NCBI GenBank assembly: GCA_014803985.1
Contig: JAAVAO010000051.1
Span: 119,035 to 183,034 of the forward strand
Source: Treponema sp.
GTDB lineage: Bacteria; Spirochaetota; Spirochaetia; Treponematales; Treponemataceae
Direction: 5' to 3'
Length of the DNA: 64,000 nt
Numbering within the stretch: position 1 is the stretch's first letter; each line of letters begins with the position of its first letter. The notes under the pieces are model-generated. The model was not told the DNA's origin. It worked only from the letters and a program-made list of their open reading frames with translations, and did not search any database. Shown in pieces: positions 7,831-16,654 of this stretch. The position numbers were made by a program, and so were the translations under genes.

Positions 7831-10800
7831 TTAGTTTTCTTCTACACCTAAATATTTTGACTTTCTTGTTTTGCCATCATCACTGGGAATTTCATTTTTT
7901 ATATCATTCCAATATGACACGCGTTTTCTACCGTGTTCTTTTGAATAATATAATGATTTGTCTGCAAGGCTCATAGTCAAATTCAAGTCGCAGAATTCCT
8001 CTGTATCTAAATTTGTGCAAACGCCTGCGCTAAAACTCAAAAAATGCTCTTTTCCTATGTTCAATTTCTTTTCAAGGAATTTTTCAAGTCGAGGAATAAA
8101 ATGCTGTTCGGTTTTTAGGGTTGCATAGAGAGCGTTTGTCAGCCTTTTTGCATCGTCATAATCAGAATTTGGCAAAATGCAAACGAATTCATCTCCTCCA
8201 AAGCGCGAGAAAAAATACTCCTTGAGGGCAAGCTTTTTGAGCGACGCGGCAAAGCAGGATATAAATAAATCCCCTGCTTCATGTCCATAGGTGTCGTTGT
8301 AGAATTTGAAGTTGTCCAAATCCATAAACACAATGGTAATCTTTTGCACTTCCATTGATTTTTCCGCTTCACTTTTTAGCCGGGCGGACTCTTTGTCCAA
8401 ATAGTCTTGCAAGGCGCGGTGATTGTGTAATTTTGAAAGGAAGTCCGTTGATGAAATATACAGAAGATGTTCATTTTGACTGAACATAACAAACTGAGCC
8501 TGAATGGTTGAAAGCGCTATGTTCAAGGTGTTTATAGTGTCCGGGAGAAGTTTGATTGATTTGCCTGGAAAAATTATAATTCCTCCGATAAATTCAAAGC
8601 GAGATATATTGCTATAATAAAAGTTGTTTTTTTCATCAAAGGCAATCATTGTCGTTTCAAAGTGGTTTTCTTCAACAAAAAGAGAATCCCAAATTTCTGT
8701 ATCAGGTACATTTTGCTCTATTCTCTGTATTGAATGAATGAGCGTCCAGCTTTCGTTTTGCTTTTTTGCGATAAATGCAGCATCGGCAGTTGTGTAGTCA
8801 AAAATCGCGCTCAAAACATTTCGTCCAAACTCCTGTATGTTGCTTCCATCAAGTCCATAAGTCATAATTCTATTCAAAAATTGATAGGATTTCAGTTTTC
8901 CGTGCAGTTGATTTAAAATTCTGTCCTTTTCGGTTTTTTCCTGCATATAAATTAAGTCTATGTTGAGAGGAGCGAAGTCTTGAACTCCATAAATATAGTC
9001 GGAGTAGGTGATGCTGGGTTTGTTTTTTGTAAAATACTCAAGATTTTTTTCCTTCGCTCTGTTGAATCCGTTTTTAAAATACTTTTCGCTTTCTTTTTGA
9101 TGTCCTGCGGAGTCAAGCATGATTGCGTATTCGTATTCCATAAAGACAAGGCGATGTTCAAGTCCGCTTCCCGTTGAGAGAAAATCGGTAATGCATTTTT
9201 CAAAAATCTCAGTGGATTCTTTCAAATTGCCTTCCTTTAGAAAAAGCAATGCGTCTATAACGGACAAAATTATTTTTCCATCGTGAGAAATGGTTCGCCC
9301 GTTGTTTATTATGTTGTGGCAGTTAATTTTTGCTAGAATTATATTTCCATCGTGTACGTCTATAAACGTCTTGTAAATCAAAATGTCGTTGTAGTTAGGC
9401 ATAAATGAGTTGCAAGAACTTTCTTGAAGGTTAAAAATATACATAAAATACAAAATTTTTTGAAAAAGAACGGATGCTTTGTCAAAGTGTCGGGAGTAAA
9501 AAAGTGCCTGCGCAATATTGTTCAGCGTTATGATTATTTCGGCGTAGTCGTCCATTTGCGGAAGGTTGGAGATAAAACTGTTTATAAAGTCGTAGGACTG
9601 TTTGTATCTGGAGCGAATGAGGGCTTCATACGAAAGACCATTCCGTATCTTTATGATGGAATTCATATCCCCAATTTCAGTGCGAATTTTATTGCATTCG
9701 TCATACCAGCCAAAGGCATCTTCTGTCTTTCCTTCTTGAGATGCAAGAATTCCGCACCAGTGGCAGATAGTGGAAAGAGCGAATTTATTTCCAATTTCAT
9801 TTGCAAGTTTATATCCGTTGATGATGTTTTTGTGAATGCTATCCCTTAATGCGTTGTCATATAAAAACGACCAGGGAATTACAAGCATAGTGCTTATATA
9901 GCTGTTTATAAGACCGCATTTTTTAAGGGTGGAAATAGTGGTTGTGTATTTTTCATAAGAAACGTTGTCCAACTGGGAGGAAATCGAATATTCCGTCATA
10001 AGTGCAAGTGCGTAGAGAAGCGAGTCCTTTTGATTTTGGCAAAGTTGTAAAACATGACGAATGTGTTTTAGGGCTACGTCATAGGAATTTTCATATCGGT
10101 AAATGTTTGCAAGGAATATGGAAACGGCGAGATTTCTTTCATCTTCGTATTGTATGTCCAGCACATTGTGCAAAAAAAGTTCCGCTTTATCGTACAGTTT
10201 ACTGTAAAAGTAGACAAGCCCCATTTCCAAATAGAGTGCGCGCTTTTGCGTTCCAAAAAAATAGAGGGAATTTTTATTTGTTTCAATCCAATCCGCAAGA
10301 ATGCGCCCTTGTTCAAGCGAAAGGAACGTTCGTGCGTTTTTTAGAGATTTATAGAGAAAATCAAAGTTGTAAAGCATTGGATTTTCATTTTTCTTTTCAT
10401 GTGCGTGCAAACTTTGGATGTTTTTAGCGGTAAAATCAAAAATGTTGTCCTGACTGGTTATTTTGTCAAAAAAAGAAAGGATTGATGGCGAGGCGTTTCC
10501 AATTTTTTGAGCATCGAAACAAAAAATAAATTTGAAATTCAAATCGACTTGTCCAAGTGAGTCCAGTATTTCAATTGCACTATCGCAAAGACTTTGGGCA
10601 TTCAAGATAAAAAAATTCTTTTGCTTTTTTTCAAGTGGTTTTTTCCCCAGCGCCACGAGCAAATCTATAATGGTTTTTATATAGCGGCTTTTTTCATAAA
10701 ATGTTTCCTCAAGAGAAATCAAATCATATCGTTCTTCAACAGTGCCATATTTAAAATATGACAGAAATGTGTTTTTTTGAAGAATGTATGATTTTTCAGA

Positions 10801-11016
10801 AACCAATTCTTCGCTCGGAGAAAAACTTGATATGATGTTGAGAAACGGTTTAAACGGAGAAAAATCATTTTCCAAGTCTATTATAGTAAATTCATCAATA
10901 ACTTTGCGGGGCAGAGAATCTATTGATGAGTTAGGCAAAGAGATATAACAAACAGATTTTACACTGTTGTCTTGAAAATCGTCCAAAAAAGTCTGAAATA
11001 CACTAGAGAAATTCAT
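7831..11016 (-). CDS. TPR-GAF-GGDEF diguanylate cyclase
   Basis: About 1061 residues, predicted soluble. The first about 220 residues have no recognisable domain. Residues about 230-680 are helical repeats of TPR type (for example YLEMGLVYFYSKLYDKAELF). A GAF-like segment (NRIMTYGLDGSNIQEFGRNV...) precedes the C-terminal GGDEF domain, with STDFLSKLHNHRALQDYLD, MDLDNFKFYNDTYGHEAGD and an intact active-site RFGGDEF near residue 940. The inhibitory RxxD I-site normally just upstream is replaced (LKEY), so product inhibition is probably lost. It should make cyclic di-GMP. A TTG start at 11052 is possible, but the ATG at 11016 is preferred because the first 12 extra residues look untranslated. Operon with the downstream tetR gene. 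Confidence 0.9.
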   Translation of the reverse strand: MNFSSVFQTFLDDFQDNSVKSVCYISLPNSSIDSLPRKVIDEFTIIDLENDFSPFKPFLNIISSFSPSEELVSEKSYILQKNTFLSYFKYGTVEERYDLISLEETFYEKSRYIKTIIDLLVALGKKPLEKKQKNFFILNAQSLCDSAIEILDSLGQVDLNFKFIFCFDAQKIGNASPSILSFFDKITSQDNIFDFTAKNIQSLHAHEKKNENPMLYNFDFLYKSLKNARTFLSLEQGRILADWIETNKNSLYFFGTQKRALYLEMGLVYFYSKLYDKAELFLHNVLDIQYEDERNLAVSIFLANIYRYENSYDVALKHIRHVLQLCQNQKDSLLYALALMTEYSISSQLDNVSYEKYTTTISTLKKCGLINSYISTMLVIPWSFLYDNALRDSIHKNIINGYKLANEIGNKFALSTICHWCGILASQEGKTEDAFGWYDECNKIRTEIGDMNSIIKIRNGLSYEALIRSRYKQSYDFINSFISNLPQMDDYAEIIITLNNIAQALFYSRHFDKASVLFQKILYFMYIFNLQESSCNSFMPNYNDILIYKTFIDVHDGNIILAKINCHNIINNGRTISHDGKIILSVIDALLFLKEGNLKESTEIFEKCITDFLSTGSGLEHRLVFMEYEYAIMLDSAGHQKESEKYFKNGFNRAKEKNLEYFTKNKPSITYSDYIYGVQDFAPLNIDLIYMQEKTEKDRILNQLHGKLKSYQFLNRIMTYGLDGSNIQEFGRNVLSAIFDYTTADAAFIAKKQNESWTLIHSIQRIEQNVPDTEIWDSLFVEENHFETTMIAFDEKNNFYYSNISRFEFIGGIIIFPGKSIKLLPDTINTLNIALSTIQAQFVMFSQNEHLLYISSTDFLSKLHNHRALQDYLDKESARLKSEAEKSMEVQKITIVFMDLDNFKFYNDTYGHEAGDLFISCFAASLKKLALKEYFFSRFGGDEFVCILPNSDYDDAKRLTNALYATLKTEQHFIPRLEKFLEKKLNIGKEHFLSFSAGVCTNLDTEEFCDLNLTMSLADKSLYYSKEHGRKRVSYWNDIKNEIPSDDGKTRKSKYLGVEEN

Positions 11017-11197
11017 TCTTATTATTCTATACCATTTTTCATAAAATCGCAAATGCCACCTTACGAGAATGACAGTGAAATCCCTAAAAAAATACCCTGC
11101 GCTATAATTTCTTGTGCGGAGGTCTTGTTTTCACTTGTTAGTAATCCAGTGATATTTTTGTATTGTGAAATGTATAAAAATATGTCATACTGGCACA

Positions 11198-12133
11198 ATG
11201 ATTCAAGATAGCGTTGACAAAAAGAAACGGGCAATTATTTACTTTTTCTCTGGAACTGGCAATACCGCTTTAGTTGCAGCCCTTTATAAAAAATATTTTT
11301 CGGATTATGAAGTTGAACTTTTCCAAGTGAAAATGGTTGATAAAAAATATGTTGATTTTCCGTCTCCTGATAGTTTTGATCTTGTGGGGATTGCCTATCC
11401 AATACACGGGTTTAATGCTCCAAAAGTGATGAATGATTTTACAAAGTTGCTCCCTCCTCAAAACGGAAAGAATGCATTTGTCTTCAAAACGAGCGGAGAG
11501 GGGCTTGGGCTGAATAATTATAGCAGCCAAAAAATAATCAGAAGACTTGAAAAAAAAGGCTATCGTTTTTTGTGTGAACGACACTATGTTATGCCGTACA
11601 ATATGATTTTCCGCCATACGCCTGAAATGGTTAAAAGCGAGTGGATATATGCAAATGCCCTTGTTCGTCTGAATGTTCAAGAAATTCAAAGTGAAAAACG
11701 CGAAATAGTGCATAAAAGTGTGCTTGCCGCTTGGTTTGTTCCAATTGTGAGAATTGAATGGCTGTATGCAAAGGCGCAAGGACCTTTTATGAAGGTGAAC
11801 ATGAAAAAGTGCATCCGCTGTATGAAATGCGTAAAAAATTGTCCGCTTACAAACATTGCATTTGAAAATGGAGCATTCAAATTTGGAACGAATTGCGCAT
11901 TGTGTGTATGTTGTTCTTTCGGCTGTCCCACAAAAGCAATTTCAATCGGACTTTTAAATGGCTGGCGAATAAACGGAAGTTATCAAATTGAAAAAACTGC
12001 TTCCGATACTTCAATTTCATTTCCTGCATTTGGAGAGAATTTGCGCGGATTAAAGCGCATTCTATATTACAAATACTATCGCCGTGCCGACAAAGCCCTA
12101 GAAGCCGGCGGAATACCTTTGTCTCTCCAATAA
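11198..12133 (+). CDS. EFR1-type flavodoxin/ferredoxin fusion protein
   Basis: About 311 residues. An N-terminal flavodoxin-like fold begins with the FMN phosphate loop YFFSGTGNTA. A C-terminal ferredoxin part holds two complete 4Fe-4S motifs, CIRCMKCVKNCP and CALCVCCSFGCP (each C-x2-C-x2-C-x3-C-P). This combination is typical of the EFR1 family of electron-transfer proteins in anaerobes; the partner is unknown. The frame is open from a GTG at 11165, but the ATG at 11198 (MIQDSVDKKKRAIIYF) gives the usual start directly before the flavodoxin strand. Divergent from the diguanylate cyclase gene. Confidence 0.85.
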   Translation: MIQDSVDKKKRAIIYFFSGTGNTALVAALYKKYFSDYEVELFQVKMVDKKYVDFPSPDSFDLVGIAYPIHGFNAPKVMNDFTKLLPPQNGKNAFVFKTSGEGLGLNNYSSQKIIRRLEKKGYRFLCERHYVMPYNMIFRHTPEMVKSEWIYANALVRLNVQEIQSEKREIVHKSVLAAWFVPIVRIEWLYAKAQGPFMKVNMKKCIRCMKCVKNCPLTNIAFENGAFKFGTNCALCVCCSFGCPTKAISIGLLNGWRINGSYQIEKTASDTSISFPAFGENLRGLKRILYYKYYRRADKALEAGGIPLSLQ

Positions 12134-12154
12134 GATTAAATTTCGTCTACCAAA

Positions 12155-12808
12155 TTACAACTCACTAGCCAGTTTTGGTAGTGAATTGTAATGTTTCTGA
12201 ATTGACTCCCAATGCCAGTAGGAACTGTCGAGTTTTGCAAGTCAAAACGTGGTAAGCAGGATGAAGCCCTTGCGACCAAAAGTTGAGGGATAAAAACTGA
12301 AAAACCAATGTATCTTTCTCTCCATATTTACAACTCACTAGTCAGTTTTGCGTAAAGCCGAGCGTTGCGAGGTAGCAAAACTTAAGTAAGCAGGGTGAAA
12401 CCCTTGCGACCGGAAGTTGAGGAATAAAAACCGAAAAACCAGTGTATCTTCCTCTCCATATTTACAACTCACTAGCCAGTTTTGCGTAAAGCCGAGCGTT
12501 GCGAGGTAGCAAAACTTAAGTAAGCAGGGTAAAGCCCTGCGACCGGAAGTTGAGGAATAAAAACTGAAAAACCAATGTATCTTCCTCTCCATATTTACAA
12601 CTCACTAGTCAGTTTTGCGTAAAGCCGAGCGTTGCGAGGTAGCAAAACTGGGGGCGGAAGTTGAGGGATAAAAGTTGCAAAACCAATGTATCTTCCTCTC
12701 CATATTTACAAATTGCTAGTCAGTTTTGCGTAAAGCCGAGCGTTGCGAGGTAGCAAAACTGGGGGCGGAAGTTGAGGAATAAAAACTGAAAAACCAATGT
12801 ATCTTCCG
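12155..12808. repeat. Tandem array of about 110-134-bp palindrome-containing repeats
   Basis: One degenerate unit (about 12155-12322) is followed by four clear units starting with CATATTTACAA at 12323, 12457, 12590 and 12701 (lengths 134, 133, 111 and about 108). Each unit contains CAGTTTTGC ... GCAAAACT(G/T) arms around a GC-rich centre and ends with a TGTATCTTCC-like motif. The two shorter units lack an inner segment with GCAGGGTAAAGCCCTGC. The short frames on the minus strand here simply read through the repeats. Related pieces occur near 15.8 kb and 63.1 kb. No transposase is present. Confidence 0.9.
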
Positions 12809-12855
12809 CCCCTGCCCTTGATGATAACTGTAAATTAAAGTACACTTCTTTTTGT

Positions 12856-14094
12856 ATGAACGGTTCTTTTTTGGGAGAGGCATTGATTTTAGTGCTTTTA
12901 ATTTTTAACAGCACAAGAGCGTTTTTCCTGAAATATAGCAGAATAGATTCTCTTGCGGTTTTAGCCCCGATTTCTGTGGTGCTTGCCGTTTTGCAAATTC
13001 TTGCATGGGGAATTGATGTATTTGCCTTGTTGCTGCTTGTTATTTCAGTTTTTGCATTTTTTACAAATTTTCGTGCACTCTTGCGATTAGCTTCAGGACT
13101 GTATGTTGACCATTACAGCGTTGCATTTAGAATTGGCGAAATCCTTGTTTTGCTTGCATCCGTTTTTGAGCTTGGACTTTTAATTTACTTTCGCCCCGTC
13201 TATTTGAATGCAACAAATTATAATGTGAACGTTCAAAAAGTGAGGTTGGGAGGTTCTTTTTCAGGCGGATTTTTTACAGTTTCTGCATTTGAAAATCCAT
13301 CCGCCAATATGTGGATTATTCAACCTGTCAATGAAAAGGATTTTAACGGCGGAATTATTGCACTTTTAACGGATAAGCGTGCCGACATTTCAGACTATGC
13401 ACCATACACATTTTCCCTTGCAAAAAAAGGATTCAAAGTGTATACAGTGGATTTTTATGCACGTGATTTAAAATGGTTTTACACAATGGGCGATGTGCGA
13501 TATTTTAGACGACTTTTTATGCTTTTTTCATACTTTAAAAATCCTGTCAAATTTGAACTTGAAAAAGAATTCTACACATATAACTCCATGCAGGAGATGA
13601 ATGCTGTTCTTGAAATTATCAAGCAAAATGAAAATGCTGATGCAGAACGCGGAGTAAACATATATGCCGATGATGAATATGAAAACGAAGAAAATACAGC
13701 CCCAGTCATAACGGAAAAATTGAATGGAAATACTGTTCTTCCGCTTTTTGTCGGTGATTGGATGACAGAAATTGCACTTCAAGACTTTGAAAAGCTTCAT
13801 CGAGATGAAATTTGCGGAGTGTTTTATTTTGCGGCGGAAGAGGAATATCCAACGCCAGGCTTTGGCTTTGTTGAACAAACGCGTCCTTTGGTTGCTTATG
13901 CGCTTGGCAAAAGACGAAATGCGAATTTGGAAAAAACAGCTGTTTTAGTTGAAAAGACGGCAGCGTTAATTCCAATTGTTGAAAAATTTGCCTCCGAAGA
14001 GTCCGAAACACAATTTTTAGAAGCGGATTTTACAGATGAAACAAAAATTTTATTGACAAATGAAAAGGGGAGCATAGATAATGACTCTTTGTGA
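12856..14094 (+). CDS. Conserved-looking membrane protein of unknown function
   Basis: 412 residues; not recognised as a named family. The N-terminal about 115 residues hold four hydrophobic segments (LILVLLIFNS..., LAVLAPISVVLAVLQILAW, VFALLLLVISVFAFF, EILVLLASVFELGLLIYF). The remaining about 300 residues are soluble, with alternating strands and helices (GSFSGGFFTVSAFE, IIALLTDKRADISDYAPYTF, FKVYTVDFYARDLKWF) that weakly resemble an alpha/beta-hydrolase core, but no clear nucleophile motif is seen. Its end overlaps the start of the Nif3-like gene by 14 bases, so it belongs to the same operon. Confidence 0.8.
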   Translation: MNGSFLGEALILVLLIFNSTRAFFLKYSRIDSLAVLAPISVVLAVLQILAWGIDVFALLLLVISVFAFFTNFRALLRLASGLYVDHYSVAFRIGEILVLLASVFELGLLIYFRPVYLNATNYNVNVQKVRLGGSFSGGFFTVSAFENPSANMWIIQPVNEKDFNGGIIALLTDKRADISDYAPYTFSLAKKGFKVYTVDFYARDLKWFYTMGDVRYFRRLFMLFSYFKNPVKFELEKEFYTYNSMQEMNAVLEIIKQNENADAERGVNIYADDEYENEENTAPVITEKLNGNTVLPLFVGDWMTEIALQDFEKLHRDEICGVFYFAAEEEYPTPGFGFVEQTRPLVAYALGKRRNANLEKTAVLVEKTAALIPIVEKFASEESETQFLEADFTDETKILLTNEKGSIDNDSL

Positions 14095-14848
14095 ACTTGA
14101 CAATTACTTTAGAGGTTTTTTAAAGATTGAAGATTATGCTACTGATCCATCTCGAAACGGCATACAAATTCAAAACAGCGCACCTGATAAAAAACAGATA
14201 AAAAAAGTTGCATTTGCTGTTGATGCGTGCGAAGCAACCGCTCTTGCGGCTGTGGAAAATGGTGCGGACTTACTTTTTGTTCATCACGGTTTGTTTTGGG
14301 GCGATTGCGAAGTGATTACAGGAAGCGTTTATGCTAGATACAGTGCATTTTTGAAAAATGACCTTGCGCTGTATGCATGCCATATCCCTCTTGACGCAAA
14401 TAACCCTTATGGAAATAATTATGGACTAGCCGCTCGGTTGGAATTGAAAAACCTAAAGCCATTTGGAGAATGGCGTTCGTCTGTAATAGGCGTAAAAGGG
14501 GAACTGGATGCAGTGCTTTCAATAGAACAACTTGCAGAAAAAGTGCTAAAACCAGGGGAAAAACCGCTTGCAATTCTTCCGTTTGGGAAAAAAGAGATTA
14601 AAACCGTCGGGATAATTTCGGGAGGTGCTGCAGGTGATGTGAATCAAGCGGTTTCTTGCAATCTTGATGCGTATATTACAGGTGAAGTAAACCATGAGAT
14701 TTATCACTATGTTCGTGAAAGCAAAATCAATGTGATTGGTGCAGGGCATTACCAAACTGAAACAATAGGCGTGAATCTCGTGCGTGCAAAATTAGAAAAG
14801 GAAACAGGAATAGAAACGATTTTTATTGATATTCCAACAGGACTTTGA
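14081..14848 (+). CDS. Nif3-like dinuclear metal centre protein
   Basis: 255 residues of the Nif3/YbgI/YqfO family, hexameric proteins with a two-metal site. The ligand motifs are visible: LLFVHHGLFWGD (paired His near residue 68), ACHIPLDANNPYGNNYGLA, and the C-terminal GAGHYQTETIGV with His and Glu. Members have been annotated as GTP cyclohydrolase I type 2, but the physiological role is unsettled. It overlaps the preceding membrane-protein gene and is followed 39 bases later by lspA. Confidence 0.92.
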   Translation: MTLCELDNYFRGFLKIEDYATDPSRNGIQIQNSAPDKKQIKKVAFAVDACEATALAAVENGADLLFVHHGLFWGDCEVITGSVYARYSAFLKNDLALYACHIPLDANNPYGNNYGLAARLELKNLKPFGEWRSSVIGVKGELDAVLSIEQLAEKVLKPGEKPLAILPFGKKEIKTVGIISGGAAGDVNQAVSCNLDAYITGEVNHEIYHYVRESKINVIGAGHYQTETIGVNLVRAKLEKETGIETIFIDIPTGL

Positions 14849-14887
14849 TAATTCTATAGACAACAAGATAAAAATAGAGGATTTTTT

Positions 14888-15427
14888 ATGAGTTTTGACA
14901 AAAAAAGAGGGCTGCCGTTTATTTTAACTTTTTTAGTTATAATTGCAGACCAAGTTACAAAGGCACTTATTGTGAAGACCATTCCACTTTTTTCCATTGG
15001 ATATGAATTCTTCGGTGATTTTTTGAGAATTGTTCATGTTGCGAATACGGGTGTTGCATTTAGCATTGGCGATTCTATGCCGCTGGCGCTCAGGCGAATT
15101 TGTTTTGGAATTATGCCGCTTGTTGTGCTGTGTCTTGTGATAGTGATTTATTTTCGCAACAAGGAATTTAGCCAAATCCAAAGATGGGCGCTTTGCGGCG
15201 TTATTGGCGGTGGCTTTGGAAATCTTATAGACAGGTTTTTTCGTGCAGAAGGCGTGGTTGATTTTATAGACATTAAAATATACGGGTTTTTTGGAATGGA
15301 AAGATGGCCGGTTTTTAATGTGGCAGACTCAGCGGTTGTTGTTTGTGGCATTATACTGATAGTGTCATTTGCCGTTTCAACAGTGCGGGAAAGAGAGCGG
15401 TCAAAAGATAGCAAAGGTTTAAAATAG
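14888..15427 (+). CDS. lspA: Lipoprotein signal peptidase II
   Basis: Cleaves signal peptides of prolipoproteins at the inner membrane. The 179-residue protein has the four membrane segments and conserved boxes of LspA: IIADQVTKALIV, VANTGVAFSIG, and the two catalytic-Asp motifs GNLIDRFFRAEGVVDFID and VFNVADSAVVV. It is relevant here because the window encodes at least four predicted lipoproteins. The ATG follows AGAGGATTTTTT. The last codons lie inside a 24-bp direct repeat and a perfect terminator hairpin. Confidence 0.96.
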   Translation: MSFDKKRGLPFILTFLVIIADQVTKALIVKTIPLFSIGYEFFGDFLRIVHVANTGVAFSIGDSMPLALRRICFGIMPLVVLCLVIVIYFRNKEFSQIQRWALCGVIGGGFGNLIDRFFRAEGVVDFIDIKIYGFFGMERWPVFNVADSAVVVCGIILIVSFAVSTVRERERSKDSKGLK

Positions 15428-15590
15428 GCAACTAAAATGGCGTTGCCTATTTTAATGCGAGTTTCTTTCGGAAACTCGCTTATCAACTGCGATTTCTCAC
15501 TTCGTTACGAAATCGCTTTTTCAGCAATTCAAAAGTTGAAACTTTTTTCATTGCTGAAAATTAAGGAGGTTTAAAATAGGCAACTAAAAT
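15415..15590. repeat. 24-bp direct repeats flanking a three-hairpin cassette
   Basis: The 24 bases at 15415-15438 (starting AGGTTTAAAATAGGC, covering the lspA stop) recur exactly at 15567-15590. Between them lie three hairpins: GCGAGTTTC/GAAACTCGC (15457-15479), GCGATTTC/GAAATCGC (15489-15516) and TTTTCAGCAAT/ATTGCTGAAAA (15517-15560). The layout resembles insertion or tandem duplication of a palindromic cassette. The TTTTCAGCA hairpin also occurs downstream of rpsG. Confidence 0.85.
15421..15453 (+). terminator. Intrinsic terminator overlapping the lspA stop
   Basis: AAAATAGGCAAC (15421-15432) and GTTGCCTATTTT (15442-15453) form a perfect 12-bp stem with a 9-base loop. The 3' arm supplies the T run. 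The lspA stop codon lies inside the 5' arm. Confidence 0.75.
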
Positions 15591-15934
15591 AGTACGCAGG
15601 GTTGCTTTGCCACCCTGCTACCGAGTTTTTGCTTGCTCACAGGGCTGGCAAACAAAAACTCTTGTTGCCTGTTTTAATGCGAGCTTTGAAAATATAAAAA
15701 ACATTCGCAAAGGCGCAGTGAAAAAGGCAAAATCGCTCTGATTGTGGTTGCTGCGATAGCAGGAAAAAAATCTATGCCACAATGAGTGCGAAATGCGCAA
15801 GCGCATGGTTTTGCCCTGCGACCGTAAGTCGAGAAATTAAAAGAAAAAGAACACTGTACCTTTCGCCTTTGCAACTGGGAGAATGTTTTTCTATCTTTTA
15901 AATTTTCGATAGATTTTTATAGGGAGGCTGTAAA
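15591..15934. repeat. Gap with further palindromic repeats, including long-range arms 15701-15886
   Basis: GCAGGGTTGCTTTGCCACCCTGC and a CGAGTTTTTG/CAAAAACTC pair lie at 15597-15661. ACATTC-GCAAAGGCG (15701-15715) is mirrored by CGCCTTTGC (15864-15872) and GAATGT (15881-15886). The stretch at about 15812-15875 is a diverged copy of the end of the 12.3-kb repeat units (GCGACCGTAAGTCGAG versus GCGACCGGAAGTTGAG). No gene is seen. Confidence 0.75.
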
Positions 15935-16654
15935 TTGATAAAGAAAATTGGCATAATTGGTGCAATGGATGCAGAAGTTGCAATTCTTTTAAAATGTATG
16001 CAGGAAAACGGGAGCGGAGTAGAGCAAACGGTTTTTGGTGGCATTACGTTCAATGAAGGTCAAATTAACGGAAAAACAGTGGTTGTTGCAAAAAGCGGCA
16101 TTGGAAAAGTGAATGCAGCATTGTGCGCAGAGCAATTGATTCTTCGGTTTGGAGTGAACGTGGTTATCAATACAGGAATTGCCGGGGCATTGGGCGGAGA
16201 TTTGCGTATTTTTGATATGGCAGTTTCAACAGACGCTGTGTATCACGATATGGACGCAGTGTATTTTGGCTATAAACCAACTGAAATTCCGCAGATGAAG
16301 TGCAGTGCATTTCCTGCCGATCGTGAGTTAATAGATTTGGCAAAAGCAGCATTTAAAACGATGTATAATGACAGCGAACGAAAGATAGTTGAGGGGCGAA
16401 TTGCAACGGGAGATCAGTTTATCTCTTCAAAAGAATCAAAGGCACATATAAAAGAATTGTGCAATCCTATTTGCGTTGAAATGGAGGGAGCCGCTATTGC
16501 GCATGCATGTTACTTGAGCGGCATTCCTTATGTAATATTGCGATGTATTTCAGATATGGCGGATGACACAGTGGAGCAAACATATTCTTTCAATGAAAAC
16601 ACCGCCGCTGAAATGAGCGCAAAAGTCGTATTGGAGGTAATAAAAAATGTCTGA
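15935..16654 (+). CDS. mtnN: 5'-methylthioadenosine/S-adenosylhomocysteine nucleosidase
   Basis: Hydrolyses S-adenosylhomocysteine and methylthioadenosine, releasing adenine; with LuxS this recycles SAH to homocysteine. The 239-residue protein opens with IGIIGAMDAEVAIL (catalytic Glu), and has GTGIAGALGG-like NTGIAGALGGDL, VEMEGAAIAHACY and CISDMADD, the expected nucleoside-binding and catalytic segments. The TTG start at 15935 is supported by AGGGAGG seven bases upstream and by the family N terminus. The last 8 bases overlap luxS, so the two are coupled. Confidence 0.96.
   Translation: MIKKIGIIGAMDAEVAILLKCMQENGSGVEQTVFGGITFNEGQINGKTVVVAKSGIGKVNAALCAEQLILRFGVNVVINTGIAGALGGDLRIFDMAVSTDAVYHDMDAVYFGYKPTEIPQMKCSAFPADRELIDLAKAAFKTMYNDSERKIVEGRIATGDQFISSKESKAHIKELCNPICVEMEGAAIAHACYLSGIPYVILRCISDMADDTVEQTYSFNENTAAEMSAKVVLEVIKNV

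Noticed and set aside
9424..10427. Plus-strand 141-codon frames opposite the diguanylate cyclase
   Set aside because: Shadow frames with no ribosome binding site; the minus-strand gene is continuous and well supported.
12155..12808. CRISPR array
   Set aside because: Units are 110-134 bp and contiguous with no unique spacers, and no cas genes are present.
12338..12914. Short minus-strand frames containing TLVF(R/Q)FLFLNFR
   Set aside because: They are translations of the tandem repeat units, with identical peptides in each unit and no start signals.
15618..15874. Small minus-strand ORFs in the lspA-mtnN gap
   Set aside because: They read through palindromic repeats, lack start signals and have no recognisable product.
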